Of a DNA stretch of 64,000 nucleotides, positions 22,239 through 31,193 are shown piece after piece; position 1 is the first letter of the stretch; each line of letters begins with the position of its first letter. A program made the position numbers and the translations under genes. Source of the DNA: Actinomadura meyerae (GTDB taxonomy: Bacteria > Actinomycetota > Actinomycetes > Streptosporangiales > Streptosporangiaceae); assembly GCF_900188445.1 (NCBI RefSeq), contig NZ_FZOR01000009.1, positions 62,001-126,000 on the forward strand, read 5' to 3'. The notes under the pieces were generated by a model. The model was not told the DNA's origin. It did no database searches and worked only from the letters and a program-made list of their open reading frames with translations.

Positions 22239-25200
22239 TCAGACGACGGTCGCCGCGGTGGAGCCGGCGCGGTTCTTGGTGACGCGGAGCTGGGCGGGGA
22301 TGCGGGCGCGCAGTTCGGCGACATGGCTGACGATGCCGACCGCCCGGCCGCCGTCGCGCAGGCCGTCGAGGACGTCCATGACCTCGTCGAGCGTCTCCTC
22401 GTCGAGGGTGCCGAAGCCCTCGTCGACGAACAGCGTGCCGATCTCGGCGCCGCCCGCCTCGGCGGTGACGACATCGGCCAGGCCGAGGGCCAGCGACAGC
22501 GACGTGATGAACGACTCGCCGCCGGACAGGGTGACGGGGTCGCGCTCCAGGCCCGTCCAGGCGTCGGCGACGCGGAGGCCGAGGCCGCCCGCGCCCCTGG
22601 TGCGGTCGCCCGCCGCCCGGTCGGTGGTGTGGGCGAGGGCGTAGCGGCCGCCGGACATGCGCGACAGCCGCTCGTTCGCGGCGGCGACGACCTGCTCCAG
22701 CCGTGCGGCGAGCACGTACGCCGACAGCGACATGGCGTGCCGGTTCGCGGGGTGCTTGCCCGACGCCAGCCCGGCGAGGCGTTCGGCGACCTCGTACCGC
22801 TCGGCGGCCGGGCGCCACGCGCGCACCGCCGCCGCGAGGTCCGCGCGCAGTTCGGCGAGGCGGTCGCAGCGCCAGCGGGCGCGGTCGGCGGCGTTCGCGG
22901 CCGCGGTGTGCGCCGCCTCCGCCACCCGCACCGCCGCCTCGAGCGCGGGCAGGTCGGGCGCGGGCGCGGCGGCGGCCGCGGCGAGGTCCGGATCGGCGAG
23001 CAGGGCGCGGACCTGCGCCTCCTCGTCGTCGAGGTGGCGGATCCGGTCGCGCAGGACGCCCTGGTCCTCGTCGGGCAGCGCGGCCTCCTCGACCTCGTCG
23101 GCCGTCTCGAACCCCTGCTCCGCGGCCTCCTGCCGCGCCTTCGCGCGGGCGGCGGCCAGCTCCTCCTCGGCCCGGCCGGCGGCGCGCAGCGCCTCGGCGG
23201 CCGCGGCGAGCGCCTCGGCCTCGCGCCCGAGGCGGGCGATGCGCGCCTCCAGCGTCGGGTCCTCGCCGCGGGCCTCGTCGAGCTCCGCCGCCAGCCGGGC
23301 CCGCTCGTCGGCCAGCTCCCGGTCGCGGGTGCGGTTCTCGGTGAGCAGGCCGGACACCTCGTCGCGCTCGGCGCGGGCCTGCTCGAGATTCTGCTCGTCC
23401 CGGTGGAGGGCGAGTTCCAGCCGCTCGGCCTCGGCGGCGCGCGCCGCCGTCTCCCGGACGGCCCGCGCGGCCTCCTCCACCTCTTCGCTCAGCGACTCGA
23501 CCGCGGCCTCTCCGACGGTCTGGAGGAGGCCGTCGCGCTCGGTGCGGAGCGCCTCCACCCGGCGGGTGCTCTCCTCGCGGTCCTCCTGGGCCCGGTCGGC
23601 GGCGGCCTGCGCGGCGTCGATCTGCTCCTCGGTCGGGATCGCGCCGGGGGACGCGGCGGGGGCGGGATGGTCCGCCGAGCCGCAGACCAGGCACGGCTCG
23701 CCGTCCTCCAGCTCGCCGGCGAGGACCGCCGCCATCCCGTCGAGGCGCGCCTGGCGCAGGTCGAGGACGTGCTGGCGCGCGCCCTGCGCGGCGTCGACCC
23801 GGTCGCGGTGCGCGGCCTCCGCCTCGGCGAGGAGCTGCTCGACCCGGTCGCGGCGCTGGGCGGCGTCGAGCCGCTGCCGCGCCGCCTCCTCGGCCGCCCC
23901 GGCGCCGGCCAGCCCGGCGGCCGCGGCCCTGGCCGCGTCGAGCTCGGCCTGCCGCGCCGCGAGGACGCCCGGCAGGTCGGCGAGCGCCGCCTCGATCCGG
24001 GCCTCCTCGGGTTCGAGCCGCGCGAGCTCGCGCGCGACGGCCGCCCGCTCCTCCTCGATCCGCTCCAGCCGGGCCGTCTCGCGGCGGCGGCCCTCCAGCG
24101 CGGCGGCCTCGTCGCGGCGGGCGCGCTCGGCCTTGGCGAGGACGTCCTCGGGCGCCTTCGGCGGCAGCAGCCCCGCGACGCGGCCGCGGGTCTCCTCGGC
24201 CCAGCGGCGCGCCTGCACCGCACGGGCGTGCCGGTCGCGGACGTCCCGCACCAGCGGGACGACCCGGTCGGCGCGGGCCGCGGCGTCGAGCCGCGACGCC
24301 ATCCGGTACTTCTCCTCCGCGCGGGCGGCCAGCGCGTCGCGGCGGGCGACGGCCTCGGCGTGGCGGCGGCGCCGGTCGGCGAGCGCGCGCGCCTCGTCGA
24401 GCTCCTCGCGGGCGGCCCGCAGCGCCTCCGCGACACCGGCCCGCATCTCCTCGACGGCGGCGCGGAGGTCGGCGTGCCCGCCGGCCAGCTCCGCCGCCCA
24501 CGCGGGCAGCGCCTCGACCTCGGCGAACGGCTCCACGACCGGCTCCCCGCGGCGCGGCTTCGGGACGGCGGCGGGCTCCCCGCGCGGCGGCGGCGCACCG
24601 GTCGTCTCGGCGATCCGGTCGGCGATCGAGGCCGCGGCGGCGCCCAGCTCGGCGGCCTCCCGGCCGGTCGCGGCGCGCCGCTCGGCCAGCCACTTCTCGG
24701 CCTGCGCGAACACCTCGGCGGCGAACAGCCGCTCCAGGACCCGGCGGCGCTCGTCCGCCCCGGCCCGCAGGAACCCGGCGAACTCGCCCTGCGGGAGCAG
24801 CACCACCTGGCAGAACTGCACGGCGTTCATCCCGAGCAGGCGGGACACCAGGTCGCCCGCCTCGTCCAGCCGGGTGGTCAGGCCGGTCCAGGCGCCGTGC
24901 TCGAACTCCTCCAGGACGACCTTGGCGTGCTCGGTCGTCGTGCCGGAACCGCGCAGCTTCGGGCGCTCCCAGGCGGGCGACCGGGTGATGCGCAGCCGGC
25001 GGCCCCGGATGGTCGCCTCCAGCACCACGCGCGGCCCGGCCCCGGGCGGCGCGTGGTCGCTGCGCAGCCCCTTCACGCTGTTGCGGACGCCGGGCACCTG
25101 CCCGTAGAGGGCGAAGCACACCGCGTCCAGGATGCTGGTCTTGCCCGCGCCCGTCCGGCCGTGGATGAGGAACAGGCCGGCGTCGGACAGCGCGTCGAAG

Positions 25201-25262
25201 TCGACGACCTCGGTACCGGAGAACGGGCCGAACGCCGCGACCTCGAGCCGGTGCAGCCTCAC
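22239..25262 (-). CDS. sbcC: SbcC nuclease-complex ATPase
   Basis: 1007 residues, ATP-driven half of the SbcCD DNA end/hairpin nuclease. Walker A GRTGAGKTS is at residues 35-43 and the Q-loop region is VVLLPQGEFAGFL. Two long coiled coils flank the zinc hook CLVCGSADH (about 520-530). The C-terminal ABC signature LSGGESFITSLSLALGLADV and Walker B LFVDEGFGTLDEE complete the ATPase head. The start is GTG with a strong GGGAGGGGG site upstream. It follows sbcD by 70 bp in the usual D-C order. SbcCD cleaves DNA hairpins and protein-blocked ends. Confidence 0.93.
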   Translation of the reverse strand: MRLHRLEVAAFGPFSGTEVVDFDALSDAGLFLIHGRTGAGKTSILDAVCFALYGQVPGVRNSVKGLRSDHAPPGAGPRVVLEATIRGRRLRITRSPAWERPKLRGSGTTTEHAKVVLEEFEHGAWTGLTTRLDEAGDLVSRLLGMNAVQFCQVVLLPQGEFAGFLRAGADERRRVLERLFAAEVFAQAEKWLAERRAATGREAAELGAAAASIADRIAETTGAPPPRGEPAAVPKPRRGEPVVEPFAEVEALPAWAAELAGGHADLRAAVEEMRAGVAEALRAAREELDEARALADRRRRHAEAVARRDALAARAEEKYRMASRLDAAARADRVVPLVRDVRDRHARAVQARRWAEETRGRVAGLLPPKAPEDVLAKAERARRDEAAALEGRRRETARLERIEEERAAVARELARLEPEEARIEAALADLPGVLAARQAELDAARAAAAGLAGAGAAEEAARQRLDAAQRRDRVEQLLAEAEAAHRDRVDAAQGARQHVLDLRQARLDGMAAVLAGELEDGEPCLVCGSADHPAPAASPGAIPTEEQIDAAQAAADRAQEDREESTRRVEALRTERDGLLQTVGEAAVESLSEEVEEAARAVRETAARAAEAERLELALHRDEQNLEQARAERDEVSGLLTENRTRDRELADERARLAAELDEARGEDPTLEARIARLGREAEALAAAAEALRAAGRAEEELAAARAKARQEAAEQGFETADEVEEAALPDEDQGVLRDRIRHLDDEEAQVRALLADPDLAAAAAAPAPDLPALEAAVRVAEAAHTAAANAADRARWRCDRLAELRADLAAAVRAWRPAAERYEVAERLAGLASGKHPANRHAMSLSAYVLAARLEQVVAAANERLSRMSGGRYALAHTTDRAAGDRTRGAGGLGLRVADAWTGLERDPVTLSGGESFITSLSLALGLADVVTAEAGGAEIGTLFVDEGFGTLDEETLDEVMDVLDGLRDGGRAVGIVSHVAELRARIPAQLRVTKNRAGSTAATVV

Positions 25263-25294
25263 GCGGCCCCCTCCCGCCCGCCGCGCGGCACGGC

Positions 25295-25339
25295 GGCGCC
25301 GCTCATGCCGAGGCCGCCTACGCCGGCGCCGCTCATGCC
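25295..25339. repeat. 15-bp direct repeat duplicating the sbcD end
   Basis: GGCGCCGCTCATGCC occurs at 25295-25309 and 25325-25339, 30 bp apart. The second copy contains the minus-strand sbcD stop codon. It looks like a tandem duplication of the gene end within the sbcD-sbcC spacer. Confidence 0.6.
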
Positions 25340-26460
25340 AGGGCCTCCTTGCGGCGGCACGCCTCGAACGCCTCGTGCAGGAGGGCGCGCTCGGCCGGGG
25401 TGGCGGGACCGTCGGTGACCTCGGCGACGAAGTCGCCCGCGATGTCGGGCTCGGAGCGCTCGCGGACGCGGTCGGACCAGGTGCGGGCGGTGCCCTCCCC
25501 GCCGCCGTCGGGCTCGAAGCCGAGCACGAGCGTGTGCGGGAACCGGCGGCGCAGCCGCTCCATCGCCGCGGACGGGCGGCGCGGGTCGGTCAGCGTGATC
25601 TGCAGCCAGCGGTCTTCGAGCGCCTCGTGGGACGGGTCGGCGAGCAGGTCGTCGAGCCGGCCGCGCAGCCGCGCGAGGCGGCGCGGGACCGGCGCCTCCA
25701 CGAACTCGCCGCTCACCCCGGCCTCGGTGACGTCGAGCAGCCAGGAGCCCTTGACGTGCTTCTCCTCGGAGAAGGAGTACGCGAGCGGCGACCCCGAGTA
25801 CCGGACGCGGTCGGTGATGCGCCAGGCGCCGTGCAGGTGGCCGAGCGCCGCGTAGTCGACGCCGTCGAACACCGACGCCGACACCTGCGCGGACCCGCCG
25901 ACGGAGATGTCGCGCTCGCTCTCGCTGGACGCGCCGCCCGTCACGAACGCGTGCGCCAGCACGATCGAGCGCTCGGGGCGGCCCGCCGCGTCGGCGCGGA
26001 CGCGGCGCATGGCCTCCGCCAGCGCGGCGGCGTGGCTGCGCTCGTCCAGCTCCCAGGGGTGGCGGACGAGCTCGGGCTCCAGGTACGGGATGCCGTAGAC
26101 CGCGGCGTCCCCGATGACGACTGGCTCCCCCACGGCGGCGAAGTCGGTGCGGACGTGCACGCCCGCGGCGTCCATCAGCGCGGACCCGAACCCGAGCCGG
26201 CGCGCGGAGTCGTGGTTGCCGGCGATCAGCACCACCCGGGCGTGCTCGGCGAGCCGCACCAGCGCCTCGTTGCACAGCTTCACGGCGTCGACCGCGGGCA
26301 GCGCCCGGTCGTAGACGTCGCCGGAGACCAGCACGCAGTCGACGTCCTCCGCCGCGGCGGTCTCGACCAGGTGGTCGACGAACGCGGCCTGCGCGGCCAG
26401 CAGGTCCTCGCGGTGGAACGATCTGCCGAGATGCCAGTCGGAGGTGTGCAGGAATCGCAT
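25333..26460 (-). CDS. sbcD: SbcD nuclease subunit
   Basis: 375 residues, Mre11-type metallophosphoesterase. Motifs in order: MRFLHTSDWHLG (Asp, His), VLVSGDVYDRALP (GD), IAGNHDS (GNHD), LAHAFVTGG and ALGHLHG (GHxH-type). The C-terminal capping domain binds SbcC. The start is set at the ATG giving MRFLHTSDWHLG, since the extra 19 upstream codons are unrelated to the family. It forms the nuclease dimer of SbcCD with the downstream gene, acting in DNA end processing and hairpin removal. Confidence 0.93.
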   Translation of the reverse strand: MRFLHTSDWHLGRSFHREDLLAAQAAFVDHLVETAAAEDVDCVLVSGDVYDRALPAVDAVKLCNEALVRLAEHARVVLIAGNHDSARRLGFGSALMDAAGVHVRTDFAAVGEPVVIGDAAVYGIPYLEPELVRHPWELDERSHAAALAEAMRRVRADAAGRPERSIVLAHAFVTGGASSESERDISVGGSAQVSASVFDGVDYAALGHLHGAWRITDRVRYSGSPLAYSFSEEKHVKGSWLLDVTEAGVSGEFVEAPVPRRLARLRGRLDDLLADPSHEALEDRWLQITLTDPRRPSAAMERLRRRFPHTLVLGFEPDGGGEGTARTWSDRVRERSEPDIAGDFVAEVTDGPATPAERALLHEAFEACRRKEALA

Positions 26461-26578
26461 GTCGCAGCAACCATAGGCACCCCCTCCGACACATCCGGCG
26501 CAGAAACGCCGAGCCATCCCAAAGGATCTTGGAACGCCGGGCGGATGCCGCGCGCCGCGGCTCCCGTAGTGTGGCGGC

Positions 26579-27265
26579 GTGAGTGATCGTCCCTACGTGC
26601 TGCTGAGCTGTGCCATGTCGGCCGACGGCTACATCGACGACGCGACGCCGGAGCGGCTACGGCTGTCGAGCCCCGCCGACTTCGACCGGGTGGACGCGGT
26701 GCGGGCGGACTGCGACGCGATCCTGGTCGGCGCCGGGACGGTGCGGGCCGACGACCCGAAGCTGCTGGTCCGCTCCGCCGCGCGGCGGGAGCGGCGCGTC
26801 GCGCGCGGGCTGCCCGCCGACCTGGTGAAGGTGACGCTGACCTGGAGCGGCGACCTGGATCCCGGCGCCCGGTTCTTCACCACGGGCGAGGCGCCGAAGC
26901 TCGTGTACGCTCCGCCGGCCCCCGCCGCGGAGCTGGCGCCCCGGCTGGCCGGGCTGGCCGAGGTCGTCCCCGCCGGCGACCCGCTCGACCTGCGGGAGGT
27001 GCTCGCCGACCTCGCCGGGCGCGGCGTCCGGCGGCTGATGGTCGAGGGCGGCGGCGGGGTGCACACGCTGTTCCTCACCGCCGACGCCGTGGACGAGATC
27101 CAGCTCGTCGTCGCGCCGTTCTTCATCGGCGACCCCGCCGCGCCGCGCTTCGTCCGCTCGGGGGTCTTCCCGCAGTCGCCGGACCGTCCGATGCGCCTGG
27201 AGGAGGTCACCCGGATCGGCGACCTGGCACTGCTGCGCTACCGGGCCGGAGCCCCGCGTGGATGA
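26579..27265 (+). CDS. RibD C-terminal-type (pyrimidine/dihydrofolate) reductase
   Basis: 228 residues of the RibD_C fold: YVLLSCAMSADGYID at the N-terminus, ADCDAILVGAGTVRADDP (substrate/cofactor loop), and RRLMVEGGGGVHTLFL with the glycine-rich NADPH site. It corresponds to the reductase half of riboflavin RibD, which reduces the ribosylamino-pyrimidine side chain. GTG start. It overlaps by 8 bp the next gene, which encodes the deaminase half. The two RibD activities are thus separate proteins, in reversed order relative to the usual fusion. No other rib genes are here, so it may serve flavin/deazaflavin or another pyrimidine pathway. Confidence 0.85.
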   Translation: MSDRPYVLLSCAMSADGYIDDATPERLRLSSPADFDRVDAVRADCDAILVGAGTVRADDPKLLVRSAARRERRVARGLPADLVKVTLTWSGDLDPGARFFTTGEAPKLVYAPPAPAAELAPRLAGLAEVVPAGDPLDLREVLADLAGRGVRRLMVEGGGGVHTLFLTADAVDEIQLVVAPFFIGDPAAPRFVRSGVFPQSPDRPMRLEEVTRIGDLALLRYRAGAPRG

Positions 27266-27695
27266 CCGCGCCTGGCTGGCGCTGGCCTGCGACCTGGCGG
27301 CGCTGTGCCCGCCGTCGGAGACGGCGTTCTCCGTCGGCGCGGTCATCGTCGGCGCGGACGGCCGGGAGGTGGCGCGCGGCTTCTCCCGCGAGGCGGACCC
27401 GCACGACCACGCCGAGGAGGCCGCGCTCGCCAAGGCGCCCGGCCCGCTGGACGGCGCGACCGTCTACAGCTCCCTCGAACCGTGCGCGCACCGCGCGTCC
27501 CGTCCCCGCCCCTGCGCCGAGCTGATCATCGCCTCGGGCGCGCGGCGGGTCGTGTTCGCCTGGCGCGAGCCGCAGCTGTTCGCGGCGGGGACGGGCGCGG
27601 AGCTGCTGGAGGCGGCGGGCGTCGCGGTGGTGGAGCTGCCCGGCCTCGCGGAACGCGCGCGCGGACCCAACCGGCATCTCCTGGACCGCGAGTGA
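27258..27695 (+). CDS. RibD N-terminal-type pyrimidine deaminase
   Basis: 145 residues of the cytidine-deaminase-like fold. The zinc site is complete: DHAEEAAL (His and proton-shuttle Glu) and EPCAHRASRPRPCAELI (two Cys), the long-spaced form typical of RibD rather than CDA. The product should hydrolytically deaminate a 2,5-diaminopyrimidinone-type substrate. Start GTG at 27258, overlapping the reductase gene. The short C-terminus (145 residues) shows it has no reductase domain of its own. Confidence 0.85.
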   Translation: MDDRAWLALACDLAALCPPSETAFSVGAVIVGADGREVARGFSREADPHDHAEEAALAKAPGPLDGATVYSSLEPCAHRASRPRPCAELIIASGARRVVFAWREPQLFAAGTGAELLEAAGVAVVELPGLAERARGPNRHLLDRE

Positions 27696-27704
27696 GCCCC
27701 GACC

Positions 27705-27755
27705 CCGACTGGGACTGGATCCCGAGTGGGACTGGACTCCGAGCGAGACGCGAGT
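27705..27755. repeat. Three 17-bp tandem units
   Basis: CCGACTGGGACTGGATC (27705-27721), CCGAGTGGGACTGGACT (27722-27738) and a weaker third copy (27739-27755) follow the deaminase stop. No hairpin or known function was seen. Confidence 0.5.
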
Positions 27756-27811
27756 CTCATTCCTCTTGCCAACGCCCGGGGACCTCATGCGATGCTGTGC
27801 CCAAGCAAGCA

Positions 27812-27825
27812 TTCGGTTAACCGAA
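27812..27825. promoter_or_regulatory. Perfect palindrome upstream of aldehyde dehydrogenase
   Basis: TTCGGTTAACCGAA is a perfect 14-bp palindrome 29 bp before the ATG, preceded by CAAGCAAGC. The geometry fits a TetR-type operator overlapping the promoter. No TetR gene lies next to it. Confidence 0.55.
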
Positions 27826-27854
27826 CTCGCCCGCGGGCAGGGAGGCACAGCACC

Positions 27855-29297
27855 ATGCGCGAGCACGATCGGCTGTTCATCGGCGGCGAGTGGGCCGCCC
27901 CGGCCGGCACCGCCACGATCGACGTCATCTCCCCCCACACCGAGGAGGTCATCGGACGGGTGCCCGAGGGCACCGAGGGCGACATCGACGCGGCGGTGGC
28001 GGCGGCGCGGCGCGCCTTCGACGAGGGCCCCTGGCCGCGGATGACGCCCGCCGAGCGCGCCGAGATCGTCGGCCGGCTGTCGGCGATCTACGCCGAGCGG
28101 CAGCAGGAGATGGCCGACCTCTGCACCGCGCAGATGGGCTCCCCGATCATGTTCTCGGTGTTCGGCCAAGCCGCCATCCCGCAGATGGTCCTGCAGTACT
28201 ACGTGGACCTCGCCGCCACCTACACCTGGGAGGAGGAGCGGCAGGGCATGCTCGGGCCGGTCACGGTCACCCAGGAGCCGGTCGGCGTGGTCGCGGCGAT
28301 CGTGCCGTGGAACGTCCCGCAGTTCACGCTGATGCTCAAGCTCGCGCCCGCGCTGATCGCCGGGTGCACGGTGGTGGCCAAGCCGTCCCCGGAGACGCCC
28401 CTCGACAGCTACCTGCTCGCCGAGTGGATCAAGGAGGCGGGGATCCCGGACGGCGTGGTGAACTTCGTCCCGGCCGGGCGCGAGGTCGGCGCCTACCTCG
28501 TCGCCCACCCCGACGTCGACAAGGTCTCCTTCACCGGGTCCACCGCCGCCGGCCGCAAGATCGGCGCGGTGTGCGGCGAGCAGCTCAAGCGGGTCACCCT
28601 GGAGCTCGGCGGCAAGTCCGCCGCGATCGTGCTGGACGACGCCGACCTCGCCGCCACCGTCGAGGGCTTCAAGCTGGCCTCGCTGATGAACAACGGCGAG
28701 GCGTGCGCCGCGCAGACCCGCATCCTCGCCTCCCGCCGCCGCTACGACGAGGTCGCCGACGCGCTCGCCACCATGGTCGGCGGGCTCAATGTGGGCGACC
28801 CCGCCGACTACGCCACGGAGATCGGCCCGCTGGTCGCCAAGCGGCAGCAGGAGCGGGTGGAGAACTACATCCGGATCGGCCAGGACGAGGGCGCCAAGCT
28901 GATCACCGGCGGGCTGGACCGGCCGCGCGACCGGGGCTGGTACGTCGCCCCGACCGTGTTCGGCGACGTCGGCAACGACATGCGCATCGCCCGCGAGGAG
29001 ATCTTCGGGCCGGTGCTCGTCCTCATCCCGTACGAGGACGAGGACGACGCCGTCCGGATCGCCAACGACAGCGACTACGGCCTCGGCGGCTCGGTCTGGA
29101 CGTCCGACGTCGAGCACGGCGTCGAGGTCGCCCGCCGCATCCGCACCGGCAGCTGCGGCGTCAACATGTACACCCTCGACCCGAACACCCCGTTCGGCGG
29201 GTTCAAGAACAGCGGCATGGGCCGCGAGCTGGGCCCGGAGGGGCTGCGCGCCTACCTGGAGCACAAGTCCATCCCGCACCCGGCCCCGACCGCCTGA
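27855..29297 (+). CDS. NAD(P)-dependent aldehyde dehydrogenase
   Basis: 480 residues of the ALDH superfamily. Cofactor-binding PWNVPQFTLMLKLAPAL and VAKPSPETPL, SFTGSTAAGRKIG (Rossmann), general base Glu in LELGGKSAAI, catalytic Cys in MNNGEACAAQTRI, and EIFGPVLVLIPYEDEDDA are all present. It oxidises an aldehyde to its acid. The length and the motif LYGPYVDLAA-type N-terminal region suit the broad substrate group seen beside steroid, terpene or fatty aldehyde catabolism, but no such genes are adjacent. The ATG at 27855 has a GGGAGG site. It stands alone between a palindromic operator and a terminator, so it is probably monocistronic. Confidence 0.9.
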   Translation: MREHDRLFIGGEWAAPAGTATIDVISPHTEEVIGRVPEGTEGDIDAAVAAARRAFDEGPWPRMTPAERAEIVGRLSAIYAERQQEMADLCTAQMGSPIMFSVFGQAAIPQMVLQYYVDLAATYTWEEERQGMLGPVTVTQEPVGVVAAIVPWNVPQFTLMLKLAPALIAGCTVVAKPSPETPLDSYLLAEWIKEAGIPDGVVNFVPAGREVGAYLVAHPDVDKVSFTGSTAAGRKIGAVCGEQLKRVTLELGGKSAAIVLDDADLAATVEGFKLASLMNNGEACAAQTRILASRRRYDEVADALATMVGGLNVGDPADYATEIGPLVAKRQQERVENYIRIGQDEGAKLITGGLDRPRDRGWYVAPTVFGDVGNDMRIAREEIFGPVLVLIPYEDEDDAVRIANDSDYGLGGSVWTSDVEHGVEVARRIRTGSCGVNMYTLDPNTPFGGFKNSGMGRELGPEGLRAYLEHKSIPHPAPTA

Positions 29298-29305
29298 CCC
29301 GCCCC

Positions 29306-29359
29306 GGAGGCCCCGGCGCCCCACCGGGGCCTCCCCGGCCCGCCCGCCCGCGGGCGGGC
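29306..29359 (+). terminator. Double hairpin after aldehyde dehydrogenase
   Basis: Arms GGAGGCCCCGG (29306-29316) and CCGGGGCCTCC (29324-29334) form the first stem. An 18-bp perfect palindrome at 29342-29359 follows. Both lie in the 115-bp gap before the SMC operon and should isolate it from read-through. Confidence 0.7.
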
Positions 29360-29412
29360 CTGCGGCGTCTCGATTCCACGTTGGCCGCGCGGGGGCCGTA
29401 CCGTAGTTCGCC

Positions 29413-30618
29413 GTGTCCCAACCCTCCGAGAGCGGCACGCTCGACGACGTCCTGGTCGGCGAGGCCGTGCTGGGCGTGTACCGGCAGATGTTCGCGGCGC
29501 TGGCCCGCGACAGCGGCGCGGTCGTCGACGACCCCGAGCTGGTCGACGTCGCCGAGACGCTGCTCGCCGCGTTCGCCGACGCGGGCGAGGACGGGCTGAG
29601 CCGCGAGCAGATGCGGTACGTGTGCCGCCGCTACCCGCCGGAGGTGTTCGAGAACCGGCTGCGGGTGCTGAAGGGCCTCGGCGCGATCCGGGAGGTGTTC
29701 CCGAAGCCGAACCAGCTGCGCTACCGGGCGTCGTTCACCAGCGTGGTCGGGCTGATGTTCGTCCGCCGCATGATGCTGGACGGCGGGCAGAGCGAGATGC
29801 ACCGGCTGCTCGCGCTGGAGCAGCTCAACGTGGCCGACCCCCGGATGACGCCCGAGCAGGCGCGGGACGGCGCCGAGGGCCTGGCGCGCGCGTTCCGGCT
29901 GTGGAGCGTCGAGCTGGTCACCCTCACCAACGGCACGATCGAGGAGCTGCGCGAGCAGGCGCCGAAGCTGTGGGGCACGGAGGAGATCCTGCTGCGCGCC
30001 GAGCGGCTGCACGGCGCGATCCTGCGGCGGTGGCCGCAGCTCGACCGCACGTGCACCGACCTGCGCGCCGCCATCTACGCCTACGGCGACGCGTCCCGCC
30101 GCGCCGCCGCGCGCCTGTCGGACTCGGCGGGCACCACCCGCAACCTCACCCTGCTGCCGCCCGAGACGTGGCGGACGTTCACGCGCACGGCGTCCCGCGA
30201 GGAGCTCGCGGCCGTCCTGGACGGGTTCGTGTTCGACGCCCCGGCGCCCTGGCACGAGCCGGCCGCGGTGGTGGCGGCCGTGGAGGACGGCCCGCGCGCC
30301 ACGCCGCCGCGTCCCGCGCCGCCGCGCCCGTCGGTCCCGGACGCGGGGCTGTCGGGCGACACCGGCGCGGACACCGCGGCGGCGGAGCGGCTCCGCGAGG
30401 TCGCCGAGCAGGTCCTGCGCGGCCGGGACCGGGTCGCGGTCGAGGACGTCCTGGACCGCGACTGGGCGGCGGCCCGCCGCGTGCTCGCCGACCTCGCCGC
30501 CGCGCACCAGCACCCCGAGCTGCCCTACCGGCTCGCGTGGTCGGACGGCCTGGCCGCGCGTCCCGAGGGCGCGCCGACCTGGGTGTCGCCGGGCTGGTTC
30601 GAGAGGACCGGCCGGTGA
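29413..30618 (+). CDS. Kleisin/MukF-JetA-like candidate, first gene of an SMC operon
   Basis: 401 residues. I recognise no named family with certainty. The N-terminal part has a winged-helix-like stretch (LSREQMRYVCRRYPPEVFENRLRVLKGLGAI, residues 60-95), and a long helical middle runs to about 260. A Pro/Ala/Arg-rich linker (about 280-320) and a second small winged-helix-like C-terminus (AERLREVAEQVLRGRDRVAVEDVL onward) follow. Two terminal winged domains joined by a flexible linker is the plan of kleisins in SMC complexes (MukF, JetA). It is the first of four genes with 4-base stop/start overlaps ending in an SMC ATPase, which supports this inference. Confidence 0.6.
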   Translation: MSQPSESGTLDDVLVGEAVLGVYRQMFAALARDSGAVVDDPELVDVAETLLAAFADAGEDGLSREQMRYVCRRYPPEVFENRLRVLKGLGAIREVFPKPNQLRYRASFTSVVGLMFVRRMMLDGGQSEMHRLLALEQLNVADPRMTPEQARDGAEGLARAFRLWSVELVTLTNGTIEELREQAPKLWGTEEILLRAERLHGAILRRWPQLDRTCTDLRAAIYAYGDASRRAAARLSDSAGTTRNLTLLPPETWRTFTRTASREELAAVLDGFVFDAPAPWHEPAAVVAAVEDGPRATPPRPAPPRPSVPDAGLSGDTGADTAAAERLREVAEQVLRGRDRVAVEDVLDRDWAAARRVLADLAAAHQHPELPYRLAWSDGLAARPEGAPTWVSPGWFERTGR

Positions 30619-31193
30619 GCGTGGACCCGCACGTGCTGGCCCGCGCCCGCGCCCGGCTGCTGGGCGGGCCGGCGGCAGCCGCGTCCGACCCCGTCCCGCC
30701 GGGCGTGGTCGCGGCGGCGGACGCCGGCCGCGTGTGGCTGCTGCCCGAGTGGCCGGACGGCGCGACGCCCGCGCTGCTGGAGGAGTACGAGACCGCCCCG
30801 ATGCCGCTGGACCGCGCGGGCCAGGCCCGCCGCGTCCTGGCCGCCGCGCTGCGCTGCTGCTGGACCCGCCTCGACGACGCCCCCTGGCCGGGCTCCCCCG
30901 CCCCGGTCGCGGACATCCTGCGGGTCTACGCGGACATGACCCGCGGCGACACCGACCTGGCCCGCCGCTGGGCCACCGGCGAGCTGCGCCGCCTGTCCGA
31001 CACGGGCTGGCTGATCCTGGACGAGCTCGCCGGCACCGCCCGCCCGGGGCCCCGCACGGCGCTGTGGCCCGAGCCCTCCCTCGCCTCCCTCCGCGACCTC
31101 CTGCCGCGCCTCCCCCAGCCCCCGGCTCCCGAGCCCGAGGACCCCGGACCCGCGGAAGCCCCGCGGCCGGACGCCGGCGAGGAGGACGGGTGA
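30615..31193 (+). CDS. Small accessory protein of the SMC operon
   Basis: 192 residues, GTG start overlapping the previous stop (GTGA). Family not recognised. Residues 60-140 are helical and include a winged-helix-like segment (ARRWATGELRRLSDTGWLILDEL); the last 45 residues are Pro/Glu-rich and probably disordered. No signal peptide or membrane helix. Standard MukBEF or MksBEF sets have only kleisin, KITE and SMC, so this is the extra component. Role unknown, but strict translational coupling implies stoichiometric production with the SMC protein. Confidence 0.6.
   Translation: MSVDPHVLARARARLLGGPAAAASDPVPPGVVAAADAGRVWLLPEWPDGATPALLEEYETAPMPLDRAGQARRVLAAALRCCWTRLDDAPWPGSPAPVADILRVYADMTRGDTDLARRWATGELRRLSDTGWLILDELAGTARPGPRTALWPEPSLASLRDLLPRLPQPPAPEPEDPGPAEAPRPDAGEEDG

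Noticed and set aside
22323..25418. Long plus-strand frame opposite sbcC
   Set aside because: Antisense shadow of sbcC, whose Walker, zinc-hook and signature motifs are unambiguous.
22239..26460. SbcCD as part of a defence island with the SMC operon
   Set aside because: Standard sbcD-sbcC pair, separated from the SMC operon by rib and aldehyde dehydrogenase genes and a terminator; no reason to link them.
27855..29297. Aldehyde dehydrogenase as IolA (methylmalonate semialdehyde dehydrogenase) of the inositol pathway
   Set aside because: It lies 15 kb from the iol genes, is separately flanked by an operator and terminator, and shows general ALDH motifs without IolA-specific context.
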